A DNA stretch of 64,000 nt from Paracyclopina nana (Eukaryota > Arthropoda > Copepoda > Cyclopoida > Cyclopettidae), in the NCBI GenBank assembly GCA_019096065.1, contig JAGUCH010000008.1, forward strand, positions 5,151,001 through 5,215,000. Direction: 5' to 3'. A program made the position numbers and the translations under genes. The notes under the pieces were generated by a model. It was not told the origin of the DNA. It saw nothing but the letters and a program-made list of their open reading frames with translations, and ran no database searches. Positions 32,650 through 44,400 of the stretch are shown one piece after another (position 1 is the first letter of the stretch; each line of letters opens with the position of its first letter).

Positions 32650-35600
32650 CTCTATTATCATCTTCTTCAGTTCTGTGATTTTGTGATTTGTGTTTCGGAA
32701 GCTAGAACAAACCTGCTATACTTCTGCGCAGAACAAATGCCAAGCATGTCACCCCAAATTGTGCTACATTACATATGTACTTCTATTCAATGCTGTTGCT
32801 GCAATTCATAGCTTTTTTACTATTGAATTAAGAATTGTAATAAGAAATCGTGATCATTTCAAAAGTATCTTTTTGTAATTTTTCAAGCTCAAGTGTAATT
32901 ATTCTCACCTATACATATTATTCTTGAAGGATTATGTTTTACCTTTTTTCTTGGCCAACACCTGTGATAGTAAATCCCTAGGGCCTTTTTTGAGGAGAAG
33001 ACCCTATTTTCTTCTAGGCTAATCAATCAGGGTTGGAGAGAGCATAAAATCGATATCTAGTACATTGTCTCTGAAAATGGGATGTAGTTAAAAAAGGAAA
33101 ATGTGCTCAGAGCACGCGCACACTATCATTCAATGGCGGCGGTGGCCACATCATGATCTCGTACTATTACACTTTATCCTGGCTAATATTCAATTTTGAG
33201 AATATTTCCTTGGCTTTCTCCCACAACAACAACACACGCAACAACGGAGTGTCCGACGAAAGCGAATACGTTTAAGATAAGAAGCTCATCCTGCATTGTT
33301 ATTGTATCTTTAGAAGACTTTCAATCACTTTCGAGTCTCGTTCACCTCGCTCACAAAAAACAAGGATATGATGCATATCCTTGAATCTGTTTATTTTCTC
33401 TTAGCTGAATGCAAAAAATACACACTCGGTCTTCCCGCGTGAACTGATTTGTTTTTTGCCAAACAATACTTATGCTCAAGCTAAAATAAACTAGCTAGGA
33501 AATAAGCCTGTTCTAATTATGCAGATATGCCAGAGTAGCAGGAGACCAGGAGAATAGATTAAAGCCCCCAGAAAGAGTGTGCAGAATGCAGCAGAAAGAA
33601 ATTCATTTTCAAAAATGCAATTACCTTGCCATGCACATATGCTATTTGACTTTCACGAGAAGAAGTGAAAGTAGGTGAAATTAGATGTAGTGAAAGCGTG
33701 ATTGAAGTATCGAACTGTATCCCAGATTGTGCTGAATGAATCAGGATACAGCAATTCTAGGTGGGAAATGTAACATTTTCTATTTTTTACACCGGTCTAG
33801 TACAGCACAATTTTAACGAGCTTTCGAAAAGCAGTTTATAGATGTTTGCTCACTAACCGACAAAAGATTAATAACACAAAATGAAGGAAAACCTTTGAAT
33901 CCTGGATTCCTGCCCACTTTCCTGTAAGTAGAAGACTGGGAGGAAATTTGGTTATGCTGAGGCTGGCCGAAAGTTGCATAAGTTGCTGCTGCATTTTTCT
34001 CAAGATGCAAATAAAAGATAGAAAGCCTCAAGTGCCTTTCTGTATCAATTATCGATATCTACTAAGGAGGTCATTATAATGCGCAAGTCAGACAGCGCCT
34101 CAGGTGAATTGTTTTCCTCACTTTTTTGCAGTAAACAAATGGCCTATATCTTACTTAAGAGCTGAGGCAAGATTTTTTGCAATCATCAAGTATGCTGCAA
34201 GTTCACACTGAAAGCATGGAACTTGCTAGTTTTGTGTACTAAAAAAGCACAAATATTCTTTCAGAAATGTACAGTTGACGTCCATTAAAATTTGCTATCA
34301 AAATTCTTGCGACGAATAGAGATCTAGGTGGGAGTGCAGAAATAAACAGAGATTGACACAGAGATAAGTATCGTCAAAATGTCAGTGTGATGTGTGTAGA
34401 CGAGTCTTTTCAACTCCTCGGTATAGAAGAACACACTAATCTGATTTACGCCCCTCAGTTCTGAAAAAGACCGGAAAATTCCCTTCCTCTCCAATTAAAT
34501 TCAGTTGACTTCTTTTTCTAATATGCCCATAAAAGAATAGCAGTTGAATGAGGAACATGTGCATATGTCCTTACACGTAATTATAATACAGTCATTTTCT
34601 CTCATATCTGAGAGAGGAAATACTGATTGTAGTAGTGTATTATTATTATCGCAGAATTACGGAGCACAGCTGTAGTATTTGTCCCCCAGGCCCATCATCT
34701 GTCCTCAAGCCATCCCTGTATATATTCAATCATAGCTCACCTTCTGACAAACACATACGTCATACAGTATTACAGAAGCTATAGTGTAGAAAGGGTCGCA
34801 GCAAAATTGGCTTTGCACACTTTTTTTTGAGCACTCTCCTATGACATCACACTCTACTACATTCACTCCTATATACAGCCGAAGGTCAACTTTTCCCTGG
34901 GTTATTTTTTGTGGTACTCTACAAACAAGCAGAGAAGACCACAAGAAAAATGCTTTTAGAGCACAAAATTCCAGTAGTTTATTTTCCCACATTCTGCTGT
35001 GGCTGTGTACTACAGGAAAGTACATGATTCTCAGAAAGTTCTTTCTCCTTGAACAAACTAAACGTTGTTAGAGCATGGAAAGAACTTATTGTGCGCGCAC
35101 CACTACAGGCAATACGAAGGTATACTGAATAGGTAGTAGTGTATTGTATGGCCATCTCACTGACAAGCTCTTTCTCATGGGACATGAGCAACACTTCGAC
35201 CAATTGCTCTCTCCCTCTGCAAACACCGAACTTGAAGATATAGCACCATATCCATTTCTCATCAATTCATTATTCTGAAAAAGCGCAAATGTATCGGCTT
35301 ACATTAAAGGCTCAAAGTTCGAGGATGCAAAGCAAAGTACATACTATTAAGAGCTAAAATGGAAAAATCAACAAAATGTATTCAGATTAAATGTATCAGA
35401 TACATTTGATCACTATAAATGCAGCTAGTGGAAGCATACAAAAGTATCGGGTACATATCACATTTAGCTCACATTTTAAGCGCAAGGCATCCTTCTCGCA
35501 GTATTACAAAATACATTTTAAGAGCGTTCGAAAAGTATCCGCCTTTACATCTCATCATGACTCTCGATCATTTCGCCACAAAAGTTATTTGCTTCGAATA

Positions 35601-35837
35601 CCGTTTGCAGTAGCAAATTGGAAAGCCGGGTTGTATACATGTATCTCAATCGACGAAACATGGTGGGACAATCAAAAAAAGAAGATGGCATTCCCATGGG
35701 AGCAACAATTGCCATAAAAATGTCAAGGGTTTCCTCTTCAACTACAATACTGCTACGTACGTGGGGGGAGAGACTCTAAATTGATCTTGTTGAAGCAGCA
35801 GTACTATATTGACCTCTTACGGAATGCCATTACAAAA
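32650..35837. other. Gene-poor intergenic region
   Basis: This is 3.2 kb without a recognisable coding exon or repeat ends that I could pair. Microsatellite-like patches are minor. Confidence 0.4.
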
Positions 35838-36997
35838 CTATTCGCCGTCCACTTGTATTTCGTCGGGATTTTCAGGATTTTTTTTGCTCCCCTGGAATTG
35901 CTGTTCTTGGGGATTGAACCGAGTCCCAGATCGATATGATAGTTGACAATGTTTCACGAAATCTGTCAATCTTGACGTGTGAGCATCAGCGGGACCATTG
36001 AGATCCCGATACACTAACACGTATTCGGGATACATTTCGTTCGGATTGAACTTGAAGAAAACGGACTTGTCAGCATTGCACAGAGTATCAATAGGCGAGC
36101 CATGTCTATCGCGCCTTGGGCCAAATCCCGTCTTTTCATCATCATCATTGGACACCAAGTGGCAAAGTCTTATTGATACTTTGGCCATTATTAAAATCCT
36201 GGGGTTTGTGGTGCCTAGAAATAAAAGAAAATATCTGATTCAGACATATTTATGTATGATATTTTTCTGAGAATACGCATTTTTGCATACAATATACTGT
36301 ATGAGACAACTTAAAAAAACCTTTTGATTTGGAGGAAGGTTTGTAATACTTTTTCGCTTTCTACGTATTTTGGTCTAATATAAATTGTGGACGTGTTTAT
36401 TGAAGTACCTCTGTAAGCTTGGTTTGCGAGAAGGGAGCTCGAGTAGAATTTGACATCTTGCTGCTTTTCCAGTGGGTAGGGTTGCCTCTCCTGATCCAAA
36501 TTGGCCACCGAGTCGAAATTGTGTCTGAGAATGGTCTCGAGATTTTCAAAGGTAGTGGGATAAAAGAATTGTTTCTCCTTCAGGCCACTTTGATCCCCTT
36601 TAAACTTTGAATGGAGCATCGAATCATGCTGCATCTTTATTTGCTCGCGCCTCAATACGTACATTCCATAGAGGAAAGGATTCTGCACTGCGTACGCAGA
36701 AATCAACTCCAAACGAGGCTTTCTAAACCTGCATAAGTATAATTGCAATGTGGTAGTGTGTATCACTCGTGTCAATCAGACGAGCTATTCATACTTAATG
36801 TTAATTTCGTGGTATTCGGCAGAGAACTTTCTCACTTCCATCAATTTACATTCTGTCGAGGTTATATCCATTGGGAGCCAATGTTGTGGCTGATGGTGTA
36901 TGCTGAGAACTTGCTTCACCAATCTTTTATCCTTGACTCGATGGAAAGGGCCTCCTCCACTTCCATCCTTGTTGTTGGTGCCTTCAGTTGGAGCCAT
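35838..36997 (-). CDS. PARP-like ADP-ribosyltransferase homologue, catalytic site degenerate
   Basis: Three exons join in frame: 36997-36795, 36728-36321 and 36198-35838, giving about 323 residues from an ATG. The PARP catalytic-fold pattern is visible. IDAL-type entry strands carry AYAVQNPFLYGMYVLRREQI, matching the RIQN..LW..Y...K signature. QFFYPTTFENLETILRHNFD is where active enzymes have the HGT motif followed by the NFD strand. NPNEMYPEYVLVYRDL resembles the late YPEY strand. The histidine of HGT is replaced (YPTT). With H lost, NAD binding and catalysis are unlikely, as in pseudo-enzymes such as PARP13. No zinc finger or WWE domain is apparent upstream. The first exon could be incomplete at the 5' end. 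Confidence 0.65.
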
Positions 36998-38547
36998 TGT
37001 ACATCTGTGAGCAGGAGCAAAAAATTCCAAATATCTTAATGAGGACAGCTAATTTGCTCCTCTATGGTCACCCCTAGCTTACTTGCAGTTTGTCTGCATT
37101 CAAGATGTCAGAAGATAGCTTTCATGCAGGCCATTCCTTCAAGTCAACTACAAAGGCAAAAGTTTGTCCTCTTGAGTAATTTGGACCACACCACAACAAC
37201 AGATAGACTACAGAACAACAACAACATCATTTCTGACCTTACCAAAAGTTACCACCTTATACTCAGACTACTTCTATTAGAGGAAAGCTTTCATCAGGAA
37301 TCCTAATTTCGTTTTCTGATCTCTCTCTCTCAGAATTAGAAACTTTGGAGGCTTCCCTTCCCCCTTTCCCCCTATGTAGCTAATATACTAATAATAAAAA
37401 GTGTGCATCATGCTTGTAATGGGACTCAATTCCCACCCTCTGTTGGGCTTTTTAGCGTCTAAAATCACTCAGGCAAAGTTTTAGTGGGGGATGAGCTGGT
37501 AGGGAGCACTCTCAGTTTATCTGGTAATTTTGAGCTACGCGAAGCCATCTTCTTTTCCGAGCATGTAGCCCTTTTTTGCGAGCTGATATTATAGTTGTAG
37601 TGGTAGTGGTGCAACAGCTAGCCCAGTTTGGAGACACACACTCACACATCTGACGAAAATACTGGCTGCTGCTGAGATAAATTGCTATCCATTGTATGGG
37701 CAAAAAACCAGGAAAAAACGTGATGAATTACTGCAACTACGTACAACTCCAAAATTGCAACGCTACTTTTTCCCCGTCAATAATAAAATCCTCCTGTAGT
37801 ACTGCCAATTAAAGCTTATTTGCTGTCCTCAAGGTGTTCTTACCTTGCGTTTAAAAGTCAGTTTGAAGTTTTGCTTCGACATCAGATGAGAGCTGCTAAA
37901 CTGGTTTCTGCTAGATGCAAGATAAGTTTATACCATTCTAGCTGAGGGCTAGCCTTACTTGGCTTGACCTACGCGGTTGAGCCATGAGCTAGCGCGCACT
38001 TTATTTGGAAAATGTGCCATGCACACTGGCCAGTTCATTCTTACCAGCTTCAAATCACAATTTCTTTCTGGCTCAATGGTGCTGGAACCGAAGTGGTCGG
38101 GTCGGGTCACCATACATCATATTCATTCTCAAAGTGCCTTGAACAATTTTCACTCTATGCGAACTAAAAAAAAGGTACTAAATTGTACGCATTATCGATT
38201 TGTTCCCAAATGTGAGGAAACAAGCTAAAATTCAGAGAGCGTTAAAATTTGTAATTGTGACACGACCCAGAGTGACTTTCTCTGAAGCTGTTTCCATTCA
38301 TCAAAGTTTGTGGCCGAACTGTACTTAAAAATTGAATGGAAAACTAAAATTCAGCGTTTATTTGTTGCCCAGTATGGTTCCCATTAGCGGTACCATATTT
38401 CGCACTTACTATACTGTAACATATATCACAATAAAGGTAGTATACTCTATAAAATTGTAGCAGTTTGATGATGATGATAGTATGGATGATGTAGTGAGTG
38501 TGTGATGGCACTGATTTATATCTGGTCCTTCCTTAATTGGCACGAAT
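36998..38547. other. Intergenic region
   Basis: This is 1.5 kb between the PARP-like gene promoter and the 3' end of the glycosyltransferase. A GGGTCACC half repeat lies at 38104-38150. No exon is supported. Confidence 0.4.
38104..38150 (+). repeat. GGGTCACC repeat, diverged half copy
   Basis: It begins GGGTCACC and ends CTTGAACAATTTT, a diverged form of the block seen at 6449, 8175, 9034 and 42854. Confidence 0.5.
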
Positions 38548-40284
38548 TCAAGGCAATTGGTGTTTATTGTTGCTGGGTGTCTTGAAGAATCCCAGGCTAT
38601 TGAGGGCCTCGGTGGAGGCTCGTATGAGCGGCTCGTTGAACTTCCAAATGGTGGTATCGATGACACTGACATTTTTGAAGTCTCGATCACATGACTTTTT
38701 GAGAGTGGTCACGCAGTCGGATCTGTAGTGCTGCAAATGAGCCACGGAAGGGTCGACCGGGTACGAGGTGCAAATGCCGCCCAAGCATCCCAAGGGGAAA
38801 TGGTTGTGCAAAATGAGAGCTTTCTCCGGATTGTGAAAGCACTTCACATATTGGCCGGGCTTGGTGTAGTTTGCAGATCTGTAGACATGTCTGGCCATGT
38901 GCATGTACTTGGGGATGTCCTTGAGGCCATAGGGCAAGGATCCGGATTGCTCATGGGCGTTCAGCATTTCGTCGAGGAAATAGACATTTCTAAAGTTGTA
39001 CGAAGCTCGTTCCTCGTTTTTCACCTTCAGCGCGAGTTTCTTCACGTTCCTCATGAGATCCGTCCAATTGTCCTCCTGGATGGGCATGATGACCTCGTCA
39101 ATGTCGAGCAGAGCTATGTACTCGTAGCGATACATATTCCGGTAGAGGCAGTCATTATAGGGAATCAGCTCGTTCTGCCTCTTGTTGTTCGTCTTGGACT
39201 TGAGGTACATATGCTGGAGGATCTGCATGTTGGGCTGGTAGCCGGGCAGGGAGATGGGCGTGACGTCCACATACCCCTTGGTTTCGTAGTAGTTGAGCAC
39301 TTTTGTCACGTTGGGGTGGACCTCGAGGTTGTACAAAAATATCTTGTCCGCGCCCAAAATATGCAGGAGCTCGATCCACTCGATGAGCCTCACGCTGAGG
39401 TCATCCGTGGGGAAGTCGAGGCCTTTGACGCACACAGCAAAGCCCTTCTTGCTCTCCTTGGCCGGTGGGGTGTTGTAGATCACCTTCAGATTGTTGGTGG
39501 CAGTATCACAGACGTTCTCCACGATGGAGACTGACAAGGGCACTTGCTCCCAATGGCTCTTGGGCAATTGGCAGGCAAGCATGTAGGGCTGGAAGATGCC
39601 AGGCTTGTAGTTGCCCCACTTTCGGTACCAAATGTACTTGTACTCGAGCACCTTGGAAATGATGGGCTCGCGCGTCCCGTTGAACCACAGCTGGCAGTAG
39701 GTGCGCACAGTGGGCTCCAGCCGGTTGATCATGCTGAGCACCCGCACGGTGGGCCCCAGCCGGTTGGCCTTCCGGACATCCAGGTAGGCTCCGTACAGGT
39801 AGAAGGTGCCATTGGAGGTGTCCGTCTCCTGCCAGTAGATGTTGTTCACGTTGATGTCGTAGATGGTGGGGAATTTGGCGCAGGTCTTGTTTTTGTAGTG
39901 GTAGCCTTTCTTATCCAGCAGGTAGGCGAGGGGAAAGTTGGGCAGTTGCTTCTCCAGCTCCTCCACAGCCTCTTTATCACTCTTTTTGGGACTCCTGTCC
40001 ACCATCAGCTCATCGAGGCCGAGGACGCGCATGCCAGTGAGGCTGCTGCTCGTCGTGCTCTCGCCAGCCGCCCTGGCTTTGGTCATCATTTCCTGCTGCA
40101 GCAGTTCCCTCGTGTTCAGCACAGATTGGGGCACTGGCACCAGCTGATCCGAGCTCGCGTAGTACACCTTGAAGAACAGGAAGCAGAGGCACGTCCAGGC
40201 CGCGGTGAAGGCCACGAGCCTGCGGCAAGGCCGAGAGGCCAGCGGCATGACTTTGATTGAGGACAAATTTGATGAGGCTCCCAT
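38548..40284 (-). CDS. Glycosyltransferase family 92 protein, type II membrane protein
   Basis: A single exon encodes 578 residues starting MGASSNLSSIKVMPLASR. A short basic tail is followed by a hydrophobic segment (LVAFTAAWTCLCFLFF, about residues 23-41), so it should be a Golgi type II protein. A stem region follows. The GT92 (formerly DUF23) domain spans about residues 240-530. Within it are FAVCVKGLDF, RLIEWIELLHILGADKIFLY, the DxD-type metal/nucleotide-sugar site ALLDIDEVIMP (Asp394, Asp396), and FHNPEKALILHNHFPLGCLG. Several NxS/T sites are present. GT92 enzymes include a galactosyltransferase that extends core N-glycan fucose in nematodes. The donor and acceptor here are unknown. The lack of introns is notable beside multi-exon neighbours. 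Confidence 0.88.
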   Translation of the reverse strand: MGASSNLSSIKVMPLASRPCRRLVAFTAAWTCLCFLFFKVYYASSDQLVPVPQSVLNTRELLQQEMMTKARAAGESTTSSSLTGMRVLGLDELMVDRSPKKSDKEAVEELEKQLPNFPLAYLLDKKGYHYKNKTCAKFPTIYDINVNNIYWQETDTSNGTFYLYGAYLDVRKANRLGPTVRVLSMINRLEPTVRTYCQLWFNGTREPIISKVLEYKYIWYRKWGNYKPGIFQPYMLACQLPKSHWEQVPLSVSIVENVCDTATNNLKVIYNTPPAKESKKGFAVCVKGLDFPTDDLSVRLIEWIELLHILGADKIFLYNLEVHPNVTKVLNYYETKGYVDVTPISLPGYQPNMQILQHMYLKSKTNNKRQNELIPYNDCLYRNMYRYEYIALLDIDEVIMPIQEDNWTDLMRNVKKLALKVKNEERASYNFRNVYFLDEMLNAHEQSGSLPYGLKDIPKYMHMARHVYRSANYTKPGQYVKCFHNPEKALILHNHFPLGCLGGICTSYPVDPSVAHLQHYRSDCVTTLKKSCDRDFKNVSVIDTTIWKFNEPLIRASTEALNSLGFFKTPSNNKHQLP

Positions 40285-41256
40285 GATGTATATTGGGAGA
40301 CTGTGTCATCATGCTGATGACTGGGCCATAATACAGCTCTTATCTGCTATATCATAAAATATAGCATGCAGTCTTGTCGGCAGCGGCAGCCTTGTTTTCA
40401 AAGGCCGGCGGCCGCACGCAGATGTAAGACTTTTTTTGAAGAGTTGCGTTCCTTCCGCGCGTTGGGGTCTCCAGGCTACGCAACAAGAAGGATGTTTCTC
40501 AGCTCAACGTAAACAAAGGCCACGTGGGTTTTTCACAGTCTCCTTTTTTTAGAGTATACAGTTTTTCTTGCTTTATTTCGTGTCTGGCCCAGAGCTTTGA
40601 TTGCTGCTCTGAAGGACTAAGAGGCGAGTTGGAGCTAAAGTTGGCCAGGTATGTTGACTCGCGAGCTGGCGCAATGTGCAGCACTACAGCAGCAGCGCAC
40701 TGGGCTGGAGGATCGAACTCCGTGCACGCAAATCACCTTGCGCTGCTACTTCTACTACTATAGTATAATGTACTTCTATACTCTTCCTTAGACCACCGCT
40801 CGGACCTCACAATTTGGCTAGGAAGCCAACCATCATCTTCTCTTTATATTAGCAGCATAAATGGACAAGGTCGTCAAACAAAAAATCGCTTTCTACTCGA
40901 GATCAGCATCTCTAATTGAAAATATGTGTATGATAAGGGAGGTTATAGGTCAGAGCGTAATAAGCACCGCTAATATGCTAAACGCCCCAAACGAGGAGTT
41001 TTATTCTAAGCTGTGCACAGGGGATGAATTATGAATTCGAGCTACAAGTTGGAATGCATTTCATGATTGCTACAATGGCTTTCGACAAAAGTGTTCTTTT
41101 CCTCAGCGTATAAATTATGCACAAATACTTCATTACAACTGCTATATTCGTGGGGAACATGATTTATTTCAAAGATTGGCTTTCACCTCTGTTGCCACTA
41201 AAATCCGCAGGGAATTTGCCAGTAGGTGAGGCACACACCTAAAAAATGAATTTGCT
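40285..41256. other. Intergenic region
   Basis: This is 970 bases between the start of the glycosyltransferase gene and the 3' end of the first CUB gene. It contains GC-rich proximal sequence near 40390-40470 that could be promoter. No exon is seen. Confidence 0.4.
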
Positions 41257-44225
41257 TTAGTCTTGCGAGCATCGATCGAGGGTAAAATCGGCAATGATTT
41301 TTAGCGCTTCACCTCTGCTTGTCCTAGATGAATCTGCATCACCTTTGTTATCAGTACGTATCTGAACGACAAAAGGAGCTGTGCAATCTAGAAAACACGA
41401 ATTGAGCTTTTTACGCACCGATAACCGAAAATATACTTTGTAATGCTTACCGCAAATTGACGTACTCAATAGCTTGGCTCGATTGTTATCTCCCAACACT
41501 GTGCCACAGTAGCGATTTGATACATTTTGCAGTCCGCAATTCCCAGAAGATCCTAGGGCACTCAAAACTCCATTTATATCTGCATACTTGATTTTTAACT
41601 GCAGCGCCATGTTTACCCTCAATTTCGATAAAATCACCAGAGCAAGATGAATCTACGAGAGCAGTTCCAATCGAAGTTGCACCATTTGTGTCCAACGAAA
41701 ACGAGTCACTTACTTTGCATGGTTGATACTTGGCACAGCAGTAACCTGTTCAATAATAAAATTATGTAAACGTGGTCGAAACACTTCTAGCCTAATAATA
41801 ATAAGGTAATTTGCCAAGTTGCACGAGTTTATCTTTACAACACACGGAAATTGCCATTTGAAGGATTTGTTTAGAGGATCTGCTCTTTTGCTTTTTTACC
41901 TAGCTCTTGTCTGATGCAAATGGCATAGTTTTGATCCACCAAATGGCCATTTGCTCCATCAAAGTTGAAACTCTGGAATTTTCCCTCTGATGAGCCAGAG
42001 AAATATTGCAAGCAACCAGCTGGTGGTCTATATTGGTAAAGCAGAGAGGATTTAGCTCAGACAGAATTTTCACCTTCGCCATACAATGTAGGCTGAAAAT
42101 ACAAAACCTGCCTCACTTCAGAGGTGACCAGAATTTGAGTCACCTTGATTTCCCAGAATCTGTTCCCCACTGTGCCAGGTCCAAAAGCAAAGGCCAGTGT
42201 GGCAGAATCACCAGGGTTAGTTCCCAAATCAACATACACTAATTTAAATTCAGCTTGGCTATTACGTAGCTTAGGTTTTTCCCAATATTTAAATTACCAT
42301 GCTGACCATTATTTGCTCCACAAATGGTAGGAATCCTCTGTGCTGTACCTAGACCGACCACTTTAAATATATCTTGGCATTCAAATCCAGTTCCTTCAAC
42401 AGTGGATGAGCCAGCGAGTAGATTGAATGATTCAAAATCCAGCCTTAGGCTGGACACATCTAATAAATCAATGGCTGTTCATAGCACTACTAGACTAGGC
42501 TAATTTGATAGCATTAAGTGTACCTGGGTCTACTTTTTGAATGTTGTAATTGCATGTGGAAATGTCTGCTGCAGTTGAAGGGAATCCAGGATTTCTAAAA
42601 ATTGTAAAAAGAAAGAAAAAAAGTAGAATGGAGCTTGAAATGCTATGTTGGGAGTTTCACTCATGAAGCGTCGTCTTGCCTGACATAAGTACAATTTTCT
42701 TTGACTGTCGAGCCACAGGAGCTAGTGAGAAAAACGCAACACACTCCGAATCCTGATGCACATGTTCCCATCGCCGCACCCTTTCTGTCTAAACATTCTG
42801 TGAAGTAAAAAATATCCAGATATCCTGTCATGAAAGTTTATAGTAGCCGTGCTGGGTCACCTCAGCTCACATTATGCCTAAGAGCGCCCTCTACATTTTT
42901 GACAATTAATGCAAACTGCCAAGGAAGGCATTGCTTTTGGTTGCAGGTCAATCCTTTTTTTAGTGGTTCAAATAAAAGTAAAAACTCTTCTACTATAGCT
43001 ATGGCCTAATTGGTTAAAGATTTTCGATTAAAAAATCTGGGCCTATAAAAGGTCACTTGCAAATTCTATTTTTACATTTCGGGCTAACTTCACCTATGAA
43101 GAGAGCGAATTGCGGAATAAAAAGAGTTTGCATAACGGGCGATCGCAGTTCGGTGACCCAGTGTAAGTTTATGTTTATGGTCTCTTTTTCATGAGTATAA
43201 CCTTGGGTCGTAAAACAGGTGCCATTTCTTCTTCCATCACTGATCGAACTGCTTATGGTGCTCGTGCTGTAGCATCCTTCATTCTGCGTAAAAGGAGGAG
43301 AAAAAATCAGCGGTGTTATTTATTTGAGCTTGTCAAAGAAAGCTCTGCTAGTTGAAGCCTAATTTATGTCAGCCTGAAACATTCCTATAAAAATCTTTCT
43401 TAACTTGACAGTTGTGTTGTCCCGCGCGACTGCATTGTGTGTGTGGTGAGCAGTGCTATTTCAACACCACTATTATGTTCACTCTCCCTAAGAATAGATA
43501 GTTGCTAGAGCTTTGGGCAAAGGAATAATATGAATTCAATACGGCCATTATGGGCCTACTTTTGTGCTACAACATCAAGTGGCCAAAAAGATCCGAAACA
43601 ACAACTGCATTGACATTCTTTCCGGCATACAGACTGACTCAGGGATTAGTGACCCAACCAGAAATTCTGGGTCCTCATATGGCAAAAAAACCCTAAGTGA
43701 AACTTATATGTTTTATCAACATTAAGTTCAAGTCGTTATGTAACATTAACTGCCTTGACACCTAGGTAAAATCGAAAATACAAATTTTCCGTGTCACATT
43801 CGATTTTTCTCAATTTTTTTTCATAGGTGATACGGAAGTTAATGTTACATAACGACATAAAATCAACCTGGATAAAACGAAGGAGTGCTAACACGTTACA
43901 ATAACTTTTAGAAAACTTGGGAAAATTTCTGGTTGGGGAACGATTTCGTTGAAAGTTAGCACAAATGTGTTCACAATTCTCAGAATCAGCCTGTACATCT
44001 CACATTATCTGTAATTACAGTTAATTCATGCATTACATGTCATTTTTGAACACTACCTTAAATTGAATGATGTTGAAGAGACTAAACACTGAAAATAGAA
44101 GAGGACGGTATTTTTATACTATTTTGCTTAATTTATAATAGCACCACAGTACTTTTTCCTCGCTTTTGGGATCCATAAGAAGAAATGAAGAGTTGAAACA
44201 TGACAACTCCCAATAGAATCCTCAT
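41257..44225 (-). CDS. Secreted CUB-type protein, paralogue 1
   Basis: Eleven exons join in frame: 44225-44153, 44088-44057, 43283-43202, 42797-42680, about 42595-42525, 42459-42298, 42238-42112, 42027-41900, 41745-41617, 41579-41451 and 41387-41257, giving about 393 residues. The start MRILLGVVMFQLFISSYGS is a signal peptide. A Cys cluster follows (NGTCFTTQECLDRKG, GTCASGFGVCCVF), then a CUB-like region (NCTYVRNPGFPSTAADISTC, SSLRLDFESFNLLAG, GNRFWEIKVTQI). A second module begins PPAGCLQYFSGSSEGKFQSF and ends SICDCTAPFVVQIRTDNKG. This arrangement is common in arthropod secreted or epidermal proteins of unknown function. Two introns use GC instead of GT donors (42679-42678 and 42111-42110), each needed to keep frame. 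Its closest relative is the divergent neighbour on the plus strand. Confidence 0.82.
42854..43159. mobile_element. GGGTCACC-family element, longer copy
   Basis: It starts GGGTCACC, followed by the GCGCCCTCTACA block, and ends GGTGACCC, the exact complement of the left end. The 306-base unit lies in the third intron of CUB paralogue 1. The interior is unrelated to the short foldback copy apart from the left block. Confidence 0.5.
43653..43937. mobile_element. Palindromic MITE-like element
   Basis: The ends are CCCAACCAGAAATT and its inverted copy AATTTCTGGTTGGG. Inside, GTCGTTATGTAACATTAAC (43732-43750) is repeated as a perfect 19-base inverted copy at 43838-43856. The 285-base element lies in intron 2 of CUB paralogue 1. 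I could not see a clear target duplication, and it codes for nothing. Confidence 0.7.
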
Positions 44226-44400
44226 CCTCTATCTTCACTGCATTGTCTGTGATAACTAAACAGGGTTTACAGCTATACCCCTAATTTTTGCCATTGTCTT
44301 TCAACTTCAAACGAAATTGCCACTGTTCAAATGCTATTCTGGCTCGTTGGTCTTTTGACTGGCATGCAAATCAGGGGATGTCACTTCTCAAAGGCACATC
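44226..44400. promoter_or_regulatory. Shared divergent promoter of the two CUB paralogues
   Basis: Only 175 bases separate the start codons of the two head-to-head CUB genes. Any core promoters and 5' leaders must fit or overlap here unless undetected leader exons exist. No TATA box is convincing on either strand. Confidence 0.6.

Noticed and set aside
39544..40260. 238-residue plus-strand open frame
   Set aside because: Antisense to the GC-rich GT92 glycosyltransferase exon. No features of its own.
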